DNA from: Glycomyces terrestris
Lineage (GTDB): Bacteria > Actinomycetota > Actinomycetes > Mycobacteriales > Micromonosporaceae
NCBI RefSeq assembly: GCF_003933745.1
Contig: NZ_RSEB01000002.1
Span: forward strand, 868,001 to 932,000
Length of the DNA stretch: 64,000 nt
Reading direction: 5' to 3'
Positions 56,659 through 64,000 of this stretch are shown piece after piece (within the stretch, counting starts at the first letter, position 1; each line of letters opens with the position of its first letter). Below the pieces are notes generated by a model, which saw only the letters and a list, made by a program, of their open reading frames with translations, was not told where the DNA came from and ran no database searches. Made by a program: the position numbers and the translations under genes.

Positions 56659-58584
56659 ATGACGGAGTCGGCGGCGAGGTATGCGGCGGTGTGCGTGGAC
56701 CACCCGCTGCCGCAGCTCAACCAGCTGTTCGACTACCGCATCCCGGTCGAGCTGTCCGACCGCGTCGAGCCCGGCTGCCGCGTCGCGGTGCGGTTCAGCA
56801 ACCGCCGGCTCAAGGGCACCGTGCTCGCCGTGCGCGACCGCGCCGACTTCACCGGGACGATCCTGCCGATCCTCGAGGTGCTCCCGCCCGGTCCGGTCCT
56901 GACGCCCGAGGTGGCCGAGCTCGCGCAGCGGATCGCCGACCGGTACGCGGGCAACCTCGCCGACGTGCTCCGCCTGGCCCTGCCCGAGCGGAAGGTCCGC
57001 GTCGAGAAGGAGGAGCCGGGCGAGCGGCTGCCGGTGACCGCCCCCGACCTCGCTCCCTGGAATAGGTATATCGCGGGCGAGGCGTTCTTGCGCGCGGTGC
57101 ACGACGGCAAGGCCCCCCGCATCGTCTGGAACGCGGTGCCCGGCGAGGACTGGGCGGCGCGGCTGGCCGAGGCCGCCGCGGTGGCCGCCGCGGCCGGCCG
57201 GGGCGCGCTGCTCGTCGTCCCCGACCAGTACGACCTGGTGCGCCTCGACCGCGCGCTGTCCGCGGTGCTCGGCCCGGACCGGCACGTCACGATCGCGAAC
57301 GCGATGGGCCCCACCCCGCGGTACCGGTCGTTCCTCAAGGCCCTGCGCGGCGAGGTCCGCGTGGTGGCCGGCACCCAGGTCGCCATGTTCGCGCCCGTCG
57401 CCGACCTCGGGCTGGTGGCCGTGTGGGACGACGGCGACAAGAACCTCGTCAGCCTGCACGCCCCCCACCCGCACGCCCGCGAGGTGCTCCTGACGCGCGC
57501 CGAGCTGGCCGGGGCCGCGTGCGTCGTCGGCGGGTTCGCCCGCACCGCCCAGGCGCAGCTCCTGGTCGAGACCGGCTGGGCCGTCTCGGCCGCGGGCCGC
57601 CGCGAGGCCCTGCGCGCCGCGGCCCCCCGCGTGGTCCCCATCGGCGACGACGCCGACCTCAAGATCGACCCCTCGAGCTCGACCGCGCGCCTGCCGTCCG
57701 TCGCCTGGGAGGCCGCCCGCAGGGCCCTTAACGCCGACCTGCCGGTCCTGCTCCAGGTGCCCCGGCGCGGCTACGTGCCCGCCGTCTCCTGCCAGCGCTG
57801 CCGCACGCGCGCGCTGTGCCCCGAGTGCACCGGCCCGCTGCGCCTGACCGGGCCGCGCCGGCCGCCGGTGTGCACCTGGTGCGGGCGGGTCGACGACCCG
57901 CACCGCTGCGCCGAGTGCGGCTCGAACCGCATCCGCGCGGTCGTCATCGGCGCGGCGCGCACCGCCGAGGAGATCGCGAGCGCGTTCCCCGGCGTCGAGG
58001 TCGTGGAGTCGAACGCGTCCGAGCGCCTCGACGCGATCCCCGCGGGCAGGCGCGTCGTCGTCTCCACCCCCGGGGTCGAACCCATTGCGCCGCAGGGCTA
58101 CGGCGCGGTGCTCCTGCTGGACACGTGGGCGCAGCTGACCCGCGCGGAGCTGACGGCCTCCGAGGAGGCTCTGCGGATCTGGATGAACGCGGTGGCGCTG
58201 TGCGCCCCCGGCGGCACGGCGGTGGTCACCGCCGACGGCGGCCTGCCGGTGGTGCAGGCCCTGATCCGCTGGGACGCGGCGTGGTTCGCGGGCCAGGAGC
58301 TGGAGGACCGCCGCGAGCTCGGCTTCCCGCCGGTGATGAGGTTCGCGGCCCTGACCGGCCTGAACGGCGAGCCCGAGAAGCTCGCCGCCGACCTCCCCGC
58401 GGACCTCGGCGTCGAGGTCATCGGCCCGATCCCGGTGGACGAGCAGCACGAGCGCCTGCTGCTGCGCGTGCGCCGCCGCGACGGCGCGGCGCTGGCGGCG
58501 GTCCTCGCCAAGGCCACGGCCGAGCGCTCGAGCGCCAAGGCCGAGCAGGTGCGCGTCCAGATCGACCCGCGCGAGATCGCGTAG
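56659..58584 (+). CDS. priA: PriA-like primosomal protein lacking helicase motifs
   Basis: A 641-residue PriA (N') relative. The N-terminal 3'-DNA-binding domain (HPLPQLNQLFDYRIP) and the zinc region (CQRCRTRALCPEC then CTWCG and CAECGS) are kept. The ATPase core is degenerate: where Walker A should be there is NAVPGEDWAARL instead of a GKT loop, and the DEEH box reads WDDGD. Actinobacterial PriA proteins are known to be like this, so it is probably a structural replication-restart factor rather than a helicase. ATG at 56659 with no ribosome site; a leaderless mRNA is plausible. Confidence 0.92.
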   Translation: MTESAARYAAVCVDHPLPQLNQLFDYRIPVELSDRVEPGCRVAVRFSNRRLKGTVLAVRDRADFTGTILPILEVLPPGPVLTPEVAELAQRIADRYAGNLADVLRLALPERKVRVEKEEPGERLPVTAPDLAPWNRYIAGEAFLRAVHDGKAPRIVWNAVPGEDWAARLAEAAAVAAAAGRGALLVVPDQYDLVRLDRALSAVLGPDRHVTIANAMGPTPRYRSFLKALRGEVRVVAGTQVAMFAPVADLGLVAVWDDGDKNLVSLHAPHPHAREVLLTRAELAGAACVVGGFARTAQAQLLVETGWAVSAAGRREALRAAAPRVVPIGDDADLKIDPSSSTARLPSVAWEAARRALNADLPVLLQVPRRGYVPAVSCQRCRTRALCPECTGPLRLTGPRRPPVCTWCGRVDDPHRCAECGSNRIRAVVIGAARTAEEIASAFPGVEVVESNASERLDAIPAGRRVVVSTPGVEPIAPQGYGAVLLLDTWAQLTRAELTASEEALRIWMNAVALCAPGGTAVVTADGGLPVVQALIRWDAAWFAGQELEDRRELGFPPVMRFAALTGLNGEPEKLAADLPADLGVEVIGPIPVDEQHERLLLRVRRRDGAALAAVLAKATAERSSAKAEQVRVQIDPREIA

Positions 58585-58590
58585 GCGCGC

Positions 58591-58839
58591 TCAGTCGTCC
58601 GCGGGCCGTCCCCTGCGCCGCAGCGCCGTCCACAGTGCCCCGAGGCGCTCCCGCAGCAGGTAGGCGCCGCCGATCGCGATGAGCACGAACGGGATCGCGA
58701 TCGGCAGGACCGTGGTGAAGCCGAGGACGACGACGAGGGCCTCGACGCCGATGAAGGAGATGACGCCCAGGTACCCGAAGGCGGTGAGGGTCTGGACGCG
58801 CACGACGAGGGCCGCGAGGGCGTCGCGGAGGCGGTTCAC
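58591..58839 (-). CDS. Small two-helix membrane protein
   Basis: An 82-residue protein with an N-terminal amphipathic stretch. Two hydrophobic helices (FGYLGVISFIGVEALVVVLG and PIAIPFVLIAIGGAYLL) follow, and a basic tail. I do not recognise a family. Its GTG start overlaps the stop of the MerR-type regulator as GTGA, so the two are co-translated and probably functionally linked. It ends six bases from the convergent priA stop. Confidence 0.72.
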   Translation of the reverse strand: MNRLRDALAALVVRVQTLTAFGYLGVISFIGVEALVVVLGFTTVLPIAIPFVLIAIGGAYLLRERLGALWTALRRRGRPADD

Positions 58840-59198
58840 GCGGTGCCGCTGACGCGTTCGAGGTAGGCCGCGATGGCGTCGCGGTTGCGCAGCACGCACT
58901 CGGCCTTGCGGGTCATCCGGTCGCGCTGCTCGGCGAGCTGGGCGAGCATCTCGGGGTCGGGCACGGGGAAGTAGATCTCGTCGGGGCCGCCGAGGCAGGG
59001 GAGGATCTGCTTGATGATCTTGACGGGGACGCCGGCGTCGAGGAGGCCGCGGATCTGCCGGACGCGGTCCACGGTGGACTCGGCGAAGTCCCGGTAGCCG
59101 TTGGGGGAGCGCTCGGCGGTGATGAGCCCGTGCTGCTCGTAGTAGCGGAGCATCCGCGCCGGTGCGCCGGTGCGCTCCGCCAGTTCGCCGATCCTCAT
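58836..59198 (-). CDS. MerR-family transcriptional regulator
   Basis: A 120-residue regulator. The winged helix-turn-helix is at the N-terminus (RIGELAERTGAPARMLRYYEQHGLI), followed by YRDFAESTVDRVRQIRGLLDAG and a coiled-coil dimer helix (PEMLAQLAEQRDRMTRKAECVLRNR). One cysteine is in ILPCLGG and one in the final helix. No metal-binding cysteine cluster like that of MerR or CueR is seen, so the effector is unknown. A perfect inverted repeat lies 24 bp upstream of its ATG. Confidence 0.9.
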   Translation of the reverse strand: MRIGELAERTGAPARMLRYYEQHGLITAERSPNGYRDFAESTVDRVRQIRGLLDAGVPVKIIKQILPCLGGPDEIYFPVPDPEMLAQLAEQRDRMTRKAECVLRNRDAIAAYLERVSGTA

Positions 59199-59221
59199 CC
59201 GGGCCCCTCACTGCTGGACGC

Positions 59222-59235
59222 TGACATCAGTGTCA
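59222..59235. promoter_or_regulatory. inverted repeat upstream of the MerR gene
   Basis: TGACA-TCAG-TGTCA is a perfect palindrome; read on the minus strand it forms CTTGACACTGATGTCAG, in which TTGACA is also a perfect -35 box. MerR proteins bind such repeats between -35 and -10, so this is a likely autoregulatory site. Confidence 0.6.
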
Positions 59236-59323
59236 AGGTTAGACGCCGCCTCCCGCGATCGCCACGGCCCTCGCCGACCCGCCCGCCGTGCGGGAGGGGC
59301 CGGCGCGCGTTCCCGCCCGCGCC

Positions 59324-61831
59324 TCAGGCGAGCCGCGCGGCGAGCTCGGCCCTGCCGTGGGTGCCGAGCCGCTCGTGGAGTTCGAGCGCCCGCGTCCACT
59401 CCTCGCGGGCCGCCGCCTCGTCGCCGCGGGCGGCGAGCGCGTCGCCGAGGCCGTGCCGGGCGCGGGCTTCCTCGTAGGGGTCGGGCCCGACGAGGGCGAG
59501 GTCCAGTGCCTCCCGGAAGCACCGCTCGCCGGCGAGGAGGTCGCCCGCGATCGTGAAGGCGGTGCCGACGTTGTTGAGCACCTGGAGCCGCAGTTCGACT
59601 CGCTGCACGCCGGTGAGGGCGTCGAGGCAGCGGTTCGCCTCCGCGACCGCCTCGGCGTGGTCGCCGCCGCGGGCGAGGGCCTCGGCGGCGTGGCTGTCGG
59701 TGACGAGCCCGCCGCGGGTGTCGCCGGCGCTGCGGAACGCCTCCCGGGCCCGGTCGAGGAAGCCGACGGCCGCGTCCGGGTCGCCGTCGAGGAGGGCGAG
59801 TTTCGCGAGGCCGATGAGGGCCGAGCCGAGGTCCTGGTTCCACCCGCGCTCGCCGAAGACGACGACCGACCGCTCGAACCGGGACCGGGCGCTCCCGTGG
59901 TCGCCGATGAGGAGGTCGAGCTGCGCGATCTCGTCGAGGGCCTTCGCCTCCCGCGCGGTGTCGCCGAGCTCCCGGAAGCCCTCGGCGGCCTCGGTGACGC
60001 ACGCGCGGGCCTTGTCGAGCTGCCAGCGTTCGCGGTAGGACCAGTTGAGCCCGGCCCGGCTGAGGAGGGCGCCCATCCGGTCGCCGAGGTCGAGCGCGAG
60101 CTGGTGGGCCTCTTCGAGGCGCCGCTCGGCCTCGTCGTGGCGGTCGGTGGCGATGAAGGCGTTGCCGAGCTGGCGCAGGACCGCGACCAGGTGCTCCCGG
60201 TCGCCGAGGCGCTCGTCGGCGGCGAGTGCTATCTCGAGGTCGGCGGCCGCGTCGACGTGGAGGCCGCGGGCGAACCGGTAGCGGCCCAGGGCGGTCACGA
60301 GCCGCGAGGCGTGCCGGTCGAGGCCCGCGGCGTGGGCCTGGCGGACCATCTCGCTGAACGCGCCGTTGCGGGCGTCGAGCCACGCGAGGGCGTCCTCGGC
60401 GCCGGTGAACTCGGGGAGCGGGACGGCCGTCTCGGGGTCGGTCTCGGGCTCGAACTGGAAGACGAGCGTGATCGTCCTGGCGATCGCGGCCAGGTGCCAG
60501 TCGTACAGGCGCGCCAGGGCGTCGGCGCGGCCGTCGAGGCGGGCGGCCTGCTCGCGGGCGTAGGCGCGGACGAGGTCGTGGACGCTCCAGCGGCCCTCGG
60601 CGGCGGGGGCGGCGAGGTGGACGCCCGCGAGGCGGTGGAGCGCGGCCTCGGCGGCGGGCAGGCCGAGGCCGGAGAGGGCCGCGATACCGGCGGGCTCGAA
60701 GTCGGTGGCGGGGTGGAGGCCGACGGCGTCCAGGGCCCGGCGCGCGTCCGGGTCGAGCCGGTCCCGGGTGAGGTCGAGGCAGGCGCGGAGCCCGGCGGCC
60801 TCGTCGCCGGGGAGGTCGAGGTTCGCCAAGGGCGCCTCGGCGATCAGGTCGCGCAGTTCGCCGAGGGGCCGCTCGGGGTGGGCGAGGGTCTGGCACGCGG
60901 CCAGGCGCAGCGCGAGCGGGAGGTCGCCGCAGGCGGCGGCGAGGCCGCGGGCGGCCTCGGGGTCGGTGGCGACCCGGCCGCGGCCGATCATGGCGTCGAG
61001 GAGGTCCATGGACTCCTCGCGGGTGAGCGGCGACAGCCGCAGGTGCGGCACGCCGTGCGTGGCGGTGAGCCCGAACAGGTCGGCGCGGGCGGTGATGAGC
61101 GCGGTCGAGCCCCCGGTGCCGGGGAGGAGGTCGCGCAGCTGCTCGGGGCTGCGGGCGTTGTCGAGGACGACGAGGACGCGGCGGTGCCCCAGGAGCGAGC
61201 GGAACATCGCGGCCCGCTCGTCGCCGTCGGCCGGCACCTCGTCCGGGCCGGTGCCGAGCGCGGTCAGGAACCGGTGCAGGACCGGGCCGGGCGCGAGCGG
61301 GTCGGACCCGGAGAAGCCGCGCAGGTCCACGTACAGCTGCCCGTCGGGGAACGCGTCGAGCGCCCGGTGCGCCCAGTGCAGGGCCAGCGCGGTCTTGCCG
61401 ATCCCGGCGGGCCCGGCGAGGACGACCGCGCGCGGCGACGCGGCCTGGAGGTGCTCGTCGATGAGGTGCAGTTCGCGTTCGCGGCCGGTGAAGGCGTGCG
61501 GCGCGGACGGGAGCTGGCGGGGGACCTCGCCGGTCCCGGCGGCGTCGGCGGCGCTGATGCGCGCGCACTGCGCCAGCCAGGTCTCGACGGCGGCCTCGTC
61601 GCCGCCGCAGGCGCGCACGAGCGCGGCCACGACCTCGGCGCGGGGGACGGCGTCGCGGTTGAGGACCGCGGCCAGGGTGCTGGTGGGGAGCCAGTCGCCG
61701 CGGTCGCGGGCGCGCCGGCTGACTTCGCGGATGCTCAGGCCGGATGCCGCGCGCAGCTCCCGCAGCAGGGCGACCAGCTGCGGCGCCGAGGCGGCGGACG
61801 CGGGGTCCAGGCCGTCGAGGGGGTGACGCAC
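59324..61831 (-). CDS. HTH/NB-ARC/TPR STAND-type regulator
   Basis: An 835-residue signal-transduction ATPase. An XRE-like helix-turn-helix region spans about residues 18-90, then the NB-ARC ATPase with P-loop AGPAGIGKTALAL (140-148 core) and Walker B RVLVVLDNARS (218-228). A winged-helix part (WSVHDLVRAYAREQA) follows, then about 350 residues of tetratricopeptide repeats (for example EHLVAVLRQLGNAFIATDRHDEAERRLEEA). Such proteins are ATP-gated switches; in actinobacteria many regulate nearby genes. The GTG 61831 begins the HTH region; upstream in-frame translation looks non-coding and runs over the divergent gene. A TAGGAT seven bases before the GTG suggests a leaderless start. Confidence 0.88.
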   Translation of the reverse strand: MRHPLDGLDPASAASAPQLVALLRELRAASGLSIREVSRRARDRGDWLPTSTLAAVLNRDAVPRAEVVAALVRACGGDEAAVETWLAQCARISAADAAGTGEVPRQLPSAPHAFTGRERELHLIDEHLQAASPRAVVLAGPAGIGKTALALHWAHRALDAFPDGQLYVDLRGFSGSDPLAPGPVLHRFLTALGTGPDEVPADGDERAAMFRSLLGHRRVLVVLDNARSPEQLRDLLPGTGGSTALITARADLFGLTATHGVPHLRLSPLTREESMDLLDAMIGRGRVATDPEAARGLAAACGDLPLALRLAACQTLAHPERPLGELRDLIAEAPLANLDLPGDEAAGLRACLDLTRDRLDPDARRALDAVGLHPATDFEPAGIAALSGLGLPAAEAALHRLAGVHLAAPAAEGRWSVHDLVRAYAREQAARLDGRADALARLYDWHLAAIARTITLVFQFEPETDPETAVPLPEFTGAEDALAWLDARNGAFSEMVRQAHAAGLDRHASRLVTALGRYRFARGLHVDAAADLEIALAADERLGDREHLVAVLRQLGNAFIATDRHDEAERRLEEAHQLALDLGDRMGALLSRAGLNWSYRERWQLDKARACVTEAAEGFRELGDTAREAKALDEIAQLDLLIGDHGSARSRFERSVVVFGERGWNQDLGSALIGLAKLALLDGDPDAAVGFLDRAREAFRSAGDTRGGLVTDSHAAEALARGGDHAEAVAEANRCLDALTGVQRVELRLQVLNNVGTAFTIAGDLLAGERCFREALDLALVGPDPYEEARARHGLGDALAARGDEAAAREEWTRALELHERLGTHGRAELAARLA

Positions 61832-61871
61832 GCCCCCGATCCTACCGGCGTCCGGTATCGACGGACGTCCC

Positions 61872-61892
61872 TGTCCCGGACGGAACGGGACA
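61872..61892. promoter_or_regulatory. inverted repeats in the NB-ARC/552-aa divergent region
   Basis: TGTCCCG-N7-CGGGACA (61872-61892) is a perfect inverted repeat, and a second, TACCGG-CGT-CCGGTA, lies at 61843-61857. Both are in the 141-bp gap between divergent genes, so one regulator could control both. The HTH of the NB-ARC protein is the natural candidate. Confidence 0.5.
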
Positions 61893-61972
61893 CCCGAGAC
61901 CCTTGCGCCCCAACCTGCTCGGTGCTGAACTCGGGAGAACCCATCCGCTCTGCGACCAGGAGGCGGTCCACT

Positions 61973-63631
61973 GTGCCAGACGAACTCATCAGGACCACCG
62001 ACTTCGGCGCCATGCTCGAAGCCGCGGTGGAGGACTTCAGGAAGGCGCTCCTCAAGCGGTGGCGCGAGCGCGCGGCCACGGCCATCGCCGACGGCACGTA
62101 CGACTTCCCGGCGGGGTGGCGGCGCAACCGCGCGAGCCGGGGCGAGCCGATGTGGCCCTTCTGGGAGTCGCTGTACCGGCGGCACCTCCAGGCCCGGTGC
62201 CGGGTGATCCACTGGGCGGAGGGCGCCCAGCAGGGCGGGGTGCCGCAGTGCGAGGGCTCCATGGACCTCGGCCCGCCCTCGCTCGAGCGGCCGAGCTACG
62301 TCGACGGCAAGGGGCAGGTCCGGCCGATCCCCGAGAACATCCCGTGCGGGATGCCCCGGCTCATGGAGCAGATCGAGGGCTGGTCCCACGAGGAGGCGAA
62401 CGCCGTGCGGACCGCGCTGCCGCAGTTCGACACCCACGACCTGGACGCGATCGAGGCGGCGCAGAAGGCGCTGCTCGAACTCGGCGGCCACCTCGGGCTC
62501 TCGGCCGGCGCCGGATCGGACCCCGACCTCCCCCTCAAGCCCACCAGCAACGCGGCGCTGAAGGAGGACCTGAACGCGCTCGTCGGCGCGAAGGGCGAGG
62601 ACCCGGCCTGGTACGCGGCCTGGACCGGGGTGGCGGCCGAGGCGCTCAAGGACGGGTTCTTCGCGTCGGTCGCGCCGACGGTCAACAACCAGGCCGGGAT
62701 CGCGGCCGGGCTCGCGAACCTGTACGCCTCCCGCGGGACCATCGTCCAGCAGGGGCGCTCGGGCGACCTCGCGATCCTGCGGAACGCGACGGCGGCGCTC
62801 GGCGCGACGCAGCAGCGCTCGACGGACCTCGACGTGGTCTGGAAGGTGTTCGGCGCCGTCGGCACGACCGTGTCCGCCTTCCCTCCGGCCACCCCGATCG
62901 GCACGGCCATCAGCCTCGCGGGCATCGCGGGGGAGATCTTCCTGCCGAAGGTCGAGACGGTCTCGTACGCGAACACGGTCGACAAGGTCATGACCTCGCT
63001 GTGGGACTACGTGGACAAGCACCAGGCCGGGATCGAGGACGTCGAGGCCGACTACGCCGCGGGCGCCGCGCGGCTGCGCGACCTCGTCTACGGCATCCAC
63101 AGCTTCAACCTGGAGATGTACGACCTCACCCAGAACGACGCGAAGGGCAAGGGCGCCGGGAAGGGCTACCAGGCGGACGTCGACGAGATCCTGGAGGTCG
63201 CCGACACGTGCTTCGAGGCCGCCCGGGTGTACGAGGAGGTCCTGCTCCCGCTCCTGAACGGCCTCGGCGCGGCCGACGGCTCGCTCAAGGACCAGGCCGG
63301 CGCCGAGGCCGCGGGCGACGCGCGGCTCAAGGGGCTGCTGGAGGAGTTCCGCGGGTTCGTCTCGACCGCCTGCGGGCGGCTGTACGAGGCCGGGACGCAG
63401 ATCAAGGCGGCCGCGGAGCGGTACAAGGAGACCGACGAGAGCCAGCGCGCGGCCTTCGACAGCGTCACCTGGGACGAGGCCCCCGCCCCCGCCCAGGCCC
63501 GCGAGTGGGCCGAGGCGACCGACCGCAGCGGATGGGACCCGTACCGGGGCAGCAACGTGAAGGAGGGGCAGACGCGGCCGGGGCACAACGACCCCGGTGC
63601 GCAGGACTACGCCGACGCCCTCGGCGGCTGA
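61973..63631 (+). CDS. Uncharacterised 552-residue helical protein
   Basis: I do not recognise this protein. It is predicted largely helical. There is no signal peptide. A hydrophobic Ala/Gly/Ile-rich segment lies in the middle (about residues 288-325, containing VFGAVGTTVSAFPPATPIG). It is followed by long helices rich in Glu/Asp/Tyr (TVDKVMTSLWDYVDKHQAG and later) and a hydrophilic Pro/Gly-rich tail. Cysteines in ARCRV, PQCEG and NIPCG are in the N-terminal half. The GTG start follows AGGAGG at ten bases. It is divergent from the NB-ARC regulator. The helical body with one hydrophobic hairpin-like stretch recalls pore-forming or type VII-exported proteins, but this is only a shape argument. 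Confidence 0.75.
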   Translation: MPDELIRTTDFGAMLEAAVEDFRKALLKRWRERAATAIADGTYDFPAGWRRNRASRGEPMWPFWESLYRRHLQARCRVIHWAEGAQQGGVPQCEGSMDLGPPSLERPSYVDGKGQVRPIPENIPCGMPRLMEQIEGWSHEEANAVRTALPQFDTHDLDAIEAAQKALLELGGHLGLSAGAGSDPDLPLKPTSNAALKEDLNALVGAKGEDPAWYAAWTGVAAEALKDGFFASVAPTVNNQAGIAAGLANLYASRGTIVQQGRSGDLAILRNATAALGATQQRSTDLDVVWKVFGAVGTTVSAFPPATPIGTAISLAGIAGEIFLPKVETVSYANTVDKVMTSLWDYVDKHQAGIEDVEADYAAGAARLRDLVYGIHSFNLEMYDLTQNDAKGKGAGKGYQADVDEILEVADTCFEAARVYEEVLLPLLNGLGAADGSLKDQAGAEAAGDARLKGLLEEFRGFVSTACGRLYEAGTQIKAAAERYKETDESQRAAFDSVTWDEAPAPAQAREWAEATDRSGWDPYRGSNVKEGQTRPGHNDPGAQDYADALGG

Positions 63632-63687
63632 GCCGGACCGCGCCGCCGCCGCGAAGCCGGCCGCCTGACGGGCGGCTCAAGGCGTCC

Positions 63688-63731
63688 CGCGGCTCCACCG
63701 CGGCTCCACTGCGGCTCCACCGCGCCTCCAC
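63688..63731. repeat. 11-bp tandem repeat, four copies
   Basis: CGCGGCTCCAC occurs four times in a row with two single-base changes (units at 63688, 63699, 63710 and 63721) and then decays. It lies between the 552-residue protein gene and the VOC gene, in otherwise non-coding sequence. Confidence 0.85.
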
Positions 63732-63845
63732 CGCGGCCGCTCCGCCGAATCCGCCGCGGGCGGCGCCCTACCGATGAGAATCGGCGCGCCGACTCGTCTG
63801 AACTGGTGCAATCGGGTTGACCGAACCGTTCGGAAGGACGCGACC

Positions 63846-64000
63846 ATGCAGAAGATCGTCACCAACATCTGGTACACCGACGGCGCCGCGCAGGAGGCCG
63901 CCGAGTTCTACACCTCCCTGTTCGACGACGCGAGGATCACCGGGAGCATCCCCTACGTCGAGGACGCGCACGGCGAGCCCGGGACGGCCATGGTCGTCAA
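63846..64000 (+). CDS. VOC-family (PhnB-like) protein, N-terminal part
   Basis: The first 51 residues of a vicinal-oxygen-chelate superfamily protein run off the window. KIVTNIWYTDGAAQEAAEFY followed by SLFDDARITG is the opening of the PhnB/YdeN-like group often mislabelled 3-demethylubiquinone methyltransferase. ATG with GGAAGGA upstream. Substrate unknown. Confidence 0.85.
   Translation, partial: MQKIVTNIWYTDGAAQEAAEFYTSLFDDARITGSIPYVEDAHGEPGTAMVV

Noticed and set aside
61832-63586. A long N-terminal extension of the NB-ARC protein
   Set aside because: The open frame runs antisense over the 552-residue protein gene and translates to low-complexity sequence; the HTH region starts at the GTG 61831.

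Overview
The window is a very GC-rich, densely coded chromosomal segment of a filamentous-type actinobacterium. Pointers are BldD with its c-di-GMP signature, mIHF, the MurT/GatD pair, a helicase-motif-less PriA, many GTG starts, coupled ATGA/GTGA overlaps and several probable leaderless promoters. The family cannot be fixed from sequence alone; a non-Streptomyces order such as Glycomycetales is only a guess. I saw no tRNA, rRNA, insertion sequence, prophage or CRISPR array.

Layout. 1-3449: end of a SUF Fe-S assembly operon (sufD end, Rieske ferredoxin, sufC, sufS, sufU, sufT-like). 3470-4975: an unusual fusion of a Vms1-like peptidyl-tRNA hydrolase with a CPBP membrane protease. 5028-7691: an F420-type NADP oxidoreductase and a GH42 beta-galactosidase under a palindromic operator. 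7872-9861: murT-gatD for peptidoglycan amidation. 10315-14639: start of the division (dcw) cluster, mraZ-rsmH-ftsL-ftsI behind an MraZ box, which then breaks off into a PAC2-family gene. 16017-23404: typA, an SH3-glucosaminidase, uvrA with a DNA-damage-type promoter, an 84-bp tandem repeat array and a lone prepilin peptidase. 23557-27781: a small secreted Cys-repeat protein, a multidomain GH9 cellulase with a CebR-like operator, and a LacI regulator. 27972-36030: a seven-gene myo-inositol catabolic operon. 36085-37939: an orphan substrate-binding lipoprotein divergent from a cupin gene.

38046-58584 is conserved actinobacterial housekeeping synteny: aroC, a fused aroK-aroB, aroQ, efp, nusB, bldD (opposite strand), then pyrR-pyrB-pyrC-carA-carB-pyrD-pyrF, mihF, gmk, rpoZ, coaBC, metK and priA. 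The pyr operon carries a PyrR-binding RNA motif abutting the pyrR ribosome binding site, which suggests translational feedback by UMP/UTP. 58591-64000 is accessory: a small membrane protein with a MerR regulator, an HTH/NB-ARC/TPR regulator divergent from a 552-residue protein I do not recognise, and the start of a VOC-family gene.

Most likely novelties: the hydrolase-protease fusion, whose junction holds a TTA codon, a TATACT hexamer and a possible internal start; the NB-ARC/unknown-protein pair; the 84-bp and 40-bp tandem repeats; and several operators readable directly from the DNA.
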